Origin: Marsupella aquatica
Taxonomy: Eukaryota; Marchantiophyta
DNA length: 64,000 nt
Reading direction: 5' to 3'
NCBI GenBank assembly: GCA_973895155.1
Contig: OZ316893.1
Span: forward strand, 21,700,001 to 21,764,000
The position numbers and the translations under genes were made by a program. Within the stretch, counting starts at the first letter, position 1, and the number at the start of each line of letters is the position of its first letter. Below are positions 56,827 through 64,000 of this stretch, in pieces. The notes under the pieces were generated by a model, which was not told where the DNA came from, did no database searches, and was given only the letters and a program-made list of their open reading frames with translations.

Positions 56827-59564
56827 CTATTGGGTGCTAGATTTCCATTCTGAAAGAGGAGGACTCTGATTAAATCTCCAGGTCAGTTGTAGAGAGCCTT
56901 CTGGATACCGAGAACCCGCTATATCGTCATGTGGCACGGCGTCTTCAATCTCCTTCAGTTCTTCTTTGCTCAATCGAACAGCTAGAGCGCCAACGTTTTC
57001 GTCCAGGTTCTTCGCCTTCGTTGTCCCTGGAATTGGAACAACATCCAGGCCTTGATGTTGGACCCATGCCAGAGCAATCTGCCCTGGCGTAGCTTTCTTT
57101 TTGTTGCCTATAGCAACCAATCGATCAAAGAAAGCTTGGTTCTTCTCCAAATTCTCAGCTTGAAACCTTGGCAGGAACTGTCAATTGCCATCCAGTTGCG
57201 ACCTTGTCAGAATTTCAAAATCAAAGGCAGGGGGTGCATCTTATTGCATGATTTATTTTCTGGCTTAAACAACCACGAAAAAAGAAAAGAAAGAAAAACA
57301 GGGACAAATGAGAATGATAGCAAATGCATCTTGTCAGGTATGCACAGTTCTCATCAAGAATCGAAGCAAGCCAATTCAAAAGAATTTAACGCTTTAATTC
57401 AGCTTATGACTCGGACTCAAAAGTGAAATTATTTGCAGGACACGGTAGGCCAGTTCTGGCTTCAGCATCTACCAAAATTTCAACAATGGCACCTTGGGAA
57501 TTTTTTTAAGTCTACTTGCCGAGACCGTACTCATTCCGAACTGTCTGTCCTAGCCGTCCAGCCACAGGATGTAAAACGAGAAAAATCAAATGATTGCCTG
57601 AAACTTTTCAAGGAAAGGGGGATACCTTTCTAAAGTCTCCATGCTCGAGCTCACTCACTTTCAGGCCAGAGAAGAAGCCTCGGCCGAGTGGACTGTACGG
57701 CACTATGCCGATGCCCAACTCCCTGCAACGATTTCAAAATCAGATTCAAATTACTTTACGGTTCACACACACCACAAAAATTGCCAATATCGAGTGAAGC
57801 CCAGCATTTGGTTGCCGGTCGGGAGAGTGACAAAATGGAACTAGGGCACACCTGCATGTTGTAATGATGTCTTCTTCGACATCCCGAGACCAAAGGGACC
57901 ACTCCAGCTGAACGGCTGTAATTGGATGAATGGCATGGGCCCGTCGAATATCTGAGCTGGATGCCTCAGACAGGCCCAAGTACTTAACTTTCCCTTCTTC
58001 CACCAACTTCTTCATCTCCCCAACCTACACAAGCGGTATTTGTAAGTGTGATGGCGACGTTAAATCTCCAGTTCAAACAGGAGAGTCACAAACACCCGCT
58101 GAGAAACTTCATTAACCGTAATCTATCTCTTGTTGTGCGCAGCAGGAGTTGTAATGCAGGGTAAGACAAAACTTTCCCGAACACAAACAACTTGCGGCCT
58201 AAGACGGCACTTAGCTCCACTTTCAGACTACATTAAAGTTACAGAACTTAAGTGCCTGGTTTATGGAAAACTAGGTTAAGCTCCGAGGCTCAACTCTCTG
58301 AGGAAGAGCAACCTCCACAGACAAGATAGAAAACCATCCAGTTCAATTCGTATTTCAGGCTTGTTAAAATGAGAAAGATGCAACTAAAACGTTCCCGGCC
58401 AACGCGCAGGTCATCAAGGCAGCGTCACTACTCAACATGGCCTTCAGGAGGTGCAGCCACTCACAGTAATTTCAATTGGAGTTTTAGGATCTACACGATG
58501 TTGATAGTAAAGATCAATATAATCAACATCCAATCTCTTTAAGCTCCCTTCAACCGACGCCCGAACTTGCTCTGGATGTGCCCTGAGTGCTCTCCCCCCG
58601 TTCTCAGGATAAATTCCAAATTTGGTGGCGATCTGCACCTTCTCTCTTGGTAATCCCTTTATTGCCTGCAAATCATGGCCCCAAGATTCACATTAAAACA
58701 AACTCCACATCTGTCACCATTTTTCCATCCCAACTGCCCTTCTTAAAGAACCTCGCTCGATCAATCTAGCATGTTTTAGGAAGATAAACTCCGATATCTA
58801 GTGCCGGCAATTCATTGACCTATAATTTCATTAAACAAAATCCACGATTACTGGGTTCCATCCAAAGTGCCCATCTAATTCAACCCATGAGCAGAGTTCC
58901 ATCAGTCTAGTGTACTTAGAAACTTAAACTCTGAAGTCTACGTGACTGCAATTGAGTGGATCCGACTCCACATCTGTTATAAAATCCATCCAGACTGCCG
59001 CCTTGAAGTCGACTCGGGAACAGGCTTCTATGAATCTGGTCATTAGAAACATAAATCACGACATCTTTGGCAAATTTCCAGAATTATTGAAGAACCAGAT
59101 ATTCTCGTTGGACTTTAGTTATCAAAACCTCATCGCATTGGTCACTGACCCATCAACCTTAGCACCTTCAGCAGGCATAGCACAGACAGAGTACTGCTCA
59201 ATTGTTCTAGCGCTAAGTCATTGCACCAATTCGATTATCTGACCAGCGAGGCACAGAGGATATCGCCATCCGTCACCACATTTGACGGATGTGCAGCAAT
59301 TGCTGAAACAAAAGAGGAGGGGCAGCTACCAGGGGCGTCCAATACCTTCCCAAGGAGTATTTCGTTGGTGTGTGGTCCATAAATCTCGGCAGTATCGAAC
59401 AACGTAATTCCCAAATCAAAAGCATGATGAATGACCTTGATCATTTCTTCCTCCGGTTTGGGAGGGCCATAGAATGCAGACATCCCCATCACTCCCAACC
59501 CCTGCTGTGACACTTCCAGCCCACATGATCCCAGCTTCACTCGCGGCACCGCTGGCAACGTCAT
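56827..59564 (-). CDS. Aldo-keto reductase B (paralogue of A), 5 exons, 346 aa
   Basis: NADPH-dependent aldo-keto reductase, same type as gene A. Exons on the minus strand: 59564-59346, 58665-58465, 58024-57852, 57722-57626, 57177-56827; lengths 219, 201, 173, 97 and 351, identical to A. Introns are 680, 440, 129 and 448 bp. The tetrad is intact: D57 and Y62 ([13 protein letters not shown]), K88 and H129 ([11 protein letters not shown]). The cofactor loop [17 protein letters not shown] is conserved. Differences from A cluster at the N-terminus (MTLPAV versus MASVVV), after the catalytic Lys ([17 protein letters not shown] versus [17 protein letters not shown]) and in the C-terminal loop ([16 protein letters not shown] versus [16 protein letters not shown]). 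The C-terminal loop often sets substrate choice in this superfamily. No frameshift or stop, so the copy looks functional. A TATA-like TATAAGTA lies about 135 bp upstream. Confidence 0.95.
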
Positions 59565-59695
59565 TGCACCAAAAGAATCGAGACGCAGCTGATGCAAAAG
59601 CGCTCTCCCAAATCACCAACAGCCCAGTGCACACAGTAAGTAAGTACGTACGAGCTCAACCCACCAGAGCTTTCTCCCCTCTACTCTGCTCTCTC

Positions 59696-59703
59696 TACTT
59701 ATA
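59696..59703 (-). promoter_or_regulatory. TATA-like box of reductase gene B
   Basis: Minus strand TATAAGTA, about 135 bp before the ATG at 59564. The aligned place in gene A (plus 51664-51672) reads TGTAAGTAG, lacking the TA pair that makes the box. A conserved CACAAAAAGAAG block lies on the plus strand just beyond both. Confidence 0.45.
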
Positions 59704-59852
59704 CACCTCCAACCTCTCCACAAAAAGAAGCTGAGAGCTGGGAATGTGTATCTGGTCGCTGGGGCACGAAGTACTTTAGGATGGTTGGTGAACATTCGGT
59801 TGTCGAATTCATCAACGGAGAATTTCATGGATTAGACAATAGCATGGGGGCC

Positions 59853-60870
59853 CCTGTTTTCTTTCTTTTCTTTTATGGGTTGAACGGTGGGAGACCAAAC
59901 CCGGAAATCGAAGCAGGGTGGGGGGAGGGGTTCATTTTTGGCAAAGTGACAGGTCCAGTGACATAAAGTATAGGCCCATGAAATATTTCCAAGATTTGTG
60001 TGAGAACAAAGTGTTTTTTAAATGGGCAGGATTTAAATCAGAAAGTGTGAGGGAATTTGAATCCCCTATGGACCACAAGGTTGGTATTCGTAACACCCAT
60101 GGAACCACAGTTCCCAAAAATTGAGTGTAATTGTAATAAGTTTATGTTCATGAACTAAAATAATTTTTTAGTTTTGGGGATTTGTTAGAGAAGTAGTTAA
60201 GCTACACTTTCATCAAAATAACAGTGAATTGTTGGCCATTTGGGTTGGGTTTTTAATCATGAAATGAGGAGGGTTCAATCACATTAGATTAATTTTTATT
60301 GTGTTAATATGAAATTTTTTAGGCTTGTGTTTTCCTACCCCTCCTCCTTGTATTGTTTAGGGAACTTCCTTGCAGGTGCAAAACTAAACATTATTAATAC
60401 TCATAGTCATCAAGGTATGGGCCGTACTACCGCCCCTCCCGCAAGGGGGGTGCGAGGCTCTGGCGGCCCAGTGCGAGGGCGCCCGTCGTCGGGGCAAAGG
60501 ATAGTATCAAACTAGAAAGACCAATTCGACTAAGGGCCAAGTGGCTAGTAAGGGCAAGAGTAGTGATGGTAGAGATCAGGGGCCTCTGAAGCTCTGCACC
60601 TATAGGTGGACCTTCGGTGACAGGTGGCCTGATTAGGTTGTTTTGGTTGGTGTTTGCCGTTGACCGCGGCTGGCCCGCCGTGTGGCTTTTGTCCCCGGGG
60701 GCCGGGGGGTCCCCCTCCTTTTCTTCTTTGAAATTTTTTTTTTTAAATGAAGGTATGGGCCGCAAACTCCTATGGACCACCAAAATGTATCCTGGCTTCA
60801 GTTTCAAGAGTGAGGACAAACAAATTATTTTGCTTATAGACTAGGGGGTCAGATTCTAAAATGTAGCATG
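59853..60870. other. Spacer with a GC-rich stretch and broken frames
   Basis: 60410-60510 is GC-rich and encodes an Arg/Gly/Pro-rich frame (GRTTAPPARGVRGSGGPVRG) that stops at 60515. 60680-60730 has a second GC-rich patch beside a T run. Sequence GGTATGGGCCG occurs at 60414 and 60752. Likely remains of a transposon or captured gene; no domain recognised. Confidence 0.4.
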
Positions 60871-60899
60871 TGATGTATGGCACTGCATTCTCGCCGTCT

Positions 60900-61495
60900 C
60901 CCCCCCCCCCCCCCCCAGGTTGAACCCCCTTGCAACCAGAGTAAGAGAAGGATGGGGGCTCTTGAAGTGGTAGAGTACAAGGCAGGTGACTGGTCCATTA
61001 TTTTGACTCGGGTTCAGGGTGAGTTAAAGTTCCAACCCTTGATCAACTTAATTTGCATGTTCCATGAGGGGTTGAAATTGCATGAATGCTTCCAAGATTG
61101 GCTTTATCCTAAGTCACCCAGAGTTTTTGGGTCCAACATTGTGCTGCAAGACTTTGTGCCAGTGCGCAAGAGTAAGATAGGGAGTGAAGAAGCCAGGAGT
61201 GACAAGAGACAATGCTTGGGATTGAATCTAGATCTGGAGAGACTGAGGAGATGGAAATTCCGGTTGGAATGGTCTCTGTTGTTGTAGATGATCCCTTTGC
61301 TAGATCCACTGTTATGTCCCCGGTTATGTCCGTTTTACGCAAGCTGCATTGCGCTACATCTCATAGTGAAGGGGGAGCTTGGCTATGGTGGACTCAATGC
61401 TGATGCTGCTGAATATGGCAGGCCTCACATCACACAGATGGTCCCAGTGCCACAAGTTTCTGGCCAAAACCATATCCCAAAGAGCCCTATCTAGG
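60900..61495 (+). pseudogene. Unrecognised ORF, probably frameshifted
   Basis: A C17 run at 60900-60916 followed by AG (60917-60918) looks like a splice acceptor. The frame after it reads about 120 codons with normal protein-like composition (GALEVVEYKAGDWSIILT, LINLICMFHEGLKLHECF, SPRVFGSNIVLQDFVPV) and stops at 61287. From about 61212 another frame reads on (GETEEMEIPVGMVSVVVDD, then STVMSPVMSVLRKL) to 61403, as if a frameshift separates two halves. I do not recognise the family. A retrotransposon gag-like or captured host fragment is possible, and it may be non-coding. Confidence 0.3.
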
Positions 61496-62186
61496 GAAAC
61501 CCGACCTAAGTTTTTTGTGAGTTTACTGCTTTAGGGTTACTTGATTCTGGGCTTAACTCACCACTATTTCTGAGTTTGACCCTCTACATTTAAGTATCAG
61601 TTTCTTGGCTCCAACCAAAACAAACAGGAGACAAGACAAAACCGGGGACAAAACCCACCGTGCGTCCAATTGAATGACCTGGTCAATGCTGGGCCATGTC
61701 TGTTCCCCTAAGCCAAAAAATTTATAGTAGGGCCGATTTCCAGGGAGTTGGGGACTTTAATGCCCAAAAAACAGGGCTCTAGCCCAAGTTGTCTTTAATC
61801 TTATATATATAGAGCAAATGGGAAACTAGAGTCAAGGTCTGGGCTTCTAGGGTCAAGCCTCTCAACAGTGACTCACCAAAGTATATGTGCATGTAAAGAA
61901 GATGTGCATATAGACATGATGGTATGTTATGTATCACATGAATGATTGGTTTTTTCATTAATATTAATATTTAAAGAATGAGAAATAGGGAATATATTGT
62001 GTTACATTTTATTGTCCTCTCCTCTACTCACGTTCTTTGAAGGGTAGTCGGGGCTAGTGCCCTAGTAACAAGAAGTTGATACACTTCAATCCCTGAAACA
62101 CTTTTTAATTCTACTAATGATGGGCATTCTCTTCCATAAAGTACAGATATATACAAAGGAAAAACTCTTGTAAGGACTTAAGATTA
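61496..62186. other. Spacer with a partial dispersed-repeat copy
   Basis: 61620-61720 resembles the 51801-52190 repeat family (GGAGACAAGACAAAACC, AACCCACCGTGCG, GGGCCATGTC, CCCCTAAG). The remainder shows no gene. Confidence 0.5.
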
Positions 62187-62320
62187 ATTAGGCCATGAAG
62201 AAATGTTTTTGGAGGGACCCACATGCTAAACTACTTCCTGTAGAGGCACCGGCACAATGGTGGGCCTTGTCAGCTCCCCTAACTAAGAATCCATTAATTG
62301 AGAGCCATTGAAAATGTATT
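62187..62320 (+). repeat. Single copy of the 115-bp repeat family
   Basis: TTAGGCCATGAAGAAATG, GGACCCACATGCTAAAC, TACTTCCTGTAGAGGCACC, GCACAATGGTGGGCC, CAGCTCCCCTAACTAAGAAT and ATTAATTG follow the order of the 51801-52190 units. Confidence 0.7.
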
Positions 62321-63636
62321 TGGGTGGTACTTTGAGGCGTGTAAAGACTTTCACAAGTTTTGGCTTCGTGTTTTTGGAGGGCATTTATTTTCTACAATAC
62401 ACACCTTTCTTTGAGGAGGGAATCATGCAATGACTCATCAGTAAGGCATATGTAACTCAAAGTACAAAAGTTTCACAATAGAAAGCAAAAATTACCAATC
62501 CTGGCATTTTAACTTCTTAGTGTTTTTTAGCCATGTCCTAAATTCCAGAGGTTCTACTTTTTTCCAGATTTTCCCAAACTCACTCAAGTTTTAAAATAAG
62601 TTAACACTGAAGCCCTTGTTTTTGGCACATCTGGGTGTAAGCTACATTGTCAGAAGGCCACAAAGAATTGGCCCTAACTTTTCTCATGGGATGTTGTAAA
62701 AGTTCTTTTTAAGCTCTTTTCCACTCACAGGGTTTTGTAAAAGATCCATTACACTAGCCTCTACGGTGAATTAGATCATGGCATAAAATCATTCTTCATT
62801 GCAAATTGTTATGTAGGATGATTTTGGTAGTCCATAACTTTTTGGTCCGTAACCTTAGCCTACTTAAGGTTACATCAAGTTTTGAGGTTTGAGACCAGCT
62901 ATTATGTCTCAAAATGTGTTCCAATGTGCTCCGTCTCAAAATTTTGTTCCAATTTTCTCTCATCGTGGTCCTGAAGTCAGGGGATTCATTGACCATAATG
63001 CCCTTTGTATATTTCAGGGCATTCTGGGAGTATAATGCCCCCAATAATGCCCCATCAGGATGAGGATCATCTCTTCAGGAAGCTTCTCCTCTCCTTTTGC
63101 TTGAAAAAGTAAAGATCTATTAGGCCTTTAAGTGTAGTAAGATCCTGTTTGGGGAGCATTATGGGCTAAGATCAAGTTTTTATATATTAGGAAGAAAGAT
63201 CATCTAGAGGCTAGTGAATGCTGGTTAGCACTGATTAGCCCTAAGCCGCTCCCCGTGTATGCCAGATACTATTACTGTATAGATTGCAGGCTTGAGCTGA
63301 ACTTAATGAGCCTCAAGATTGCTTTCATGGTCAATTCTATTTTAGGGGCCTTATAATTATCTCATCATGCCTCCTAAACAGGATCGTTACTTTATACCTA
63401 ACTATTAGGGTGTCTCAAAGCTCACAACCTAATGGACCTTAACTCCCTAGTTATGGTTCAAGGACCAAAAAAGTTAGAAGACACTAAATTCATAGTCCAT
63501 AATTTTTTGCCACAAGGATTGGTCTTATGTCATTACCATTTGTCGCTTTAAAGCTTTAGAGTCTGGTGAAAGAGAAAACAAACAAAAAACTTACACAACC
63601 TTGTGAAAAACTTATGAACATTCTTTTATGGCCGAC
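62321..63636. other. AT-rich spacer, no gene seen
   Basis: Only short frames; no repeat beyond short A/T runs. Confidence 0.6.
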
Positions 63637-63876
63637 TGTCATCATCTTCCCTAATTTCTCAGCTTTGAGACTCATTTGAGACTCAATGTCATCCATCATC
63701 TTGCCTAATTTATGATCTTTCCTAATTTCTCAGCTTTGACACTTGAATGTCATCATCTTGCCTAATTTATCATCATCGCTAATTTCTCAACTTTGAGACT
63801 GAATGTCATCATCTTCCCTAATTTCTCAACTTTGAGACTGAATGTCATCATCTTCCCTAATTTCTCAGCTTTGTTA
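63637..63876. repeat. ~39-bp tandem repeat, about 5-6 copies
   Basis: TGTCATCATCTTCCCTAATT, TCTCAGCTTTGAGACTGAA units recur from 63637 to 63876. The last copies (from about 63803 and 63842) are nearly identical at 39-bp spacing. Earlier ones carry deletions and a TTTATGATC variant. Confidence 0.88.
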
Positions 63877-64000
63877 AAATGAACACTCCACTTTGCTGAG
63901 CTATGAAGCATCAAAGTGTCTCGGGCCCCGCCCCGAAAAGTGGGAAAGGAATCGAGGCATGGTGAAAAAGTAGCGACTGGACAGACCTGAAGTGGACTGG
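63877..64000. other. Window end, nothing recognised
   Basis: A short GC-richer tail (CGGGCCCCGCCCCG near 63922). The sequence is cut by the window edge. Confidence 0.4.

Larger units (their letters stand above)
55912..59852 (-). repeat. Segmental duplication block B (contains reductase gene B)
   Basis: Direct copy of block A (47505-51800). The matching ends are GGTCAGATATTGGAAACTTC at 55916 and ATGGTTGGTGAACATTCG near 59780, followed by AATAGCATGGGGGCC near 59840. Exons are closely similar and introns are still alignable (intron 3 is 129 bp in both), so the duplication is of moderate age. Confidence 0.88.

Noticed and set aside
60309-60515. RGG-rich open frame as a possible RNA-binding protein start
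   Set aside because: Gly/Arg-richness comes from a short GC-rich patch. The frame stops at once and no continuation in phase was found.
1-64000. CRISPR array, operon or prokaryotic defence system
   Set aside because: The tandem arrays have no unique spacers between constant repeats, and all supported genes are intron-containing plant genes.

Overview
This is nuclear DNA from a land plant. The evidence is three intron-rich gene types: a plant-type retinoblastoma-related (RBR) gene, a class I LOB-domain (LBD) gene, and two plant aldo-keto reductases of the perakine-reductase/PCNT115 type. All have GT-AG introns (one GC-AG) and sit in long repeat-laden spacers. Short plant-type telomere motifs (CCCTAAA/TTTAGGG) also occur. 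Several RBR and LBD residues differ from the flowering-plant proteins I remember, so a non-flowering lineage is possible. The sequence alone does not settle the species.

Layout. (1) 1-11,100, plus strand: a complete RBR gene. I reconstructed 18 coding exons by splice phase and homology; they sum to 3,246 nt, an unbroken 1,081-residue protein. The first exon and its leader are tandemly duplicated, which creates an upstream ORF copying the RBR N-terminus. Intron 15 carries a ~110-bp minisatellite. (2) 11,100-37,900: gene-poor. No intact transposon protein is visible. It holds decayed dispersed repeats, tRNA-like (SINE-type) pieces, several minisatellites, a perfect 27-bp hairpin and a ~2.3-kb inverted-repeat structure. 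(3) 38,000-41,100, plus strand: a GC-richer promoter/leader region and a two-exon LBD gene (153 residues). (4) 41,100-47,500: spacer. (5) 47,500-59,850, minus strand: two five-exon aldo-keto reductase genes (346 residues each) in a direct segmental duplication of about 4 kb per copy, separated by a 4.1-kb repeat-rich spacer. (6) 59,850-64,000: repeat-rich flank with one unrecognised, probably frameshifted ORF and a terminal minisatellite.

The genes are not a functional cluster. RBR is a cell-cycle/differentiation regulator (E2F partner), LBD is a DNA-binding developmental regulator, and the reductases are NADPH-dependent cytosolic metabolic enzymes. The only shared history visible is the reductase duplication. 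I found no CRISPR, operon or defence-like system, and nothing I would call a wholly new system. The most useful oddities are the duplicated RBR start/uORF, a GC-AG intron in RBR, the extra residue in the LBD zinc-finger-like motif, the 27-bp hairpin, and the reductase duplication with a TATA-box difference.
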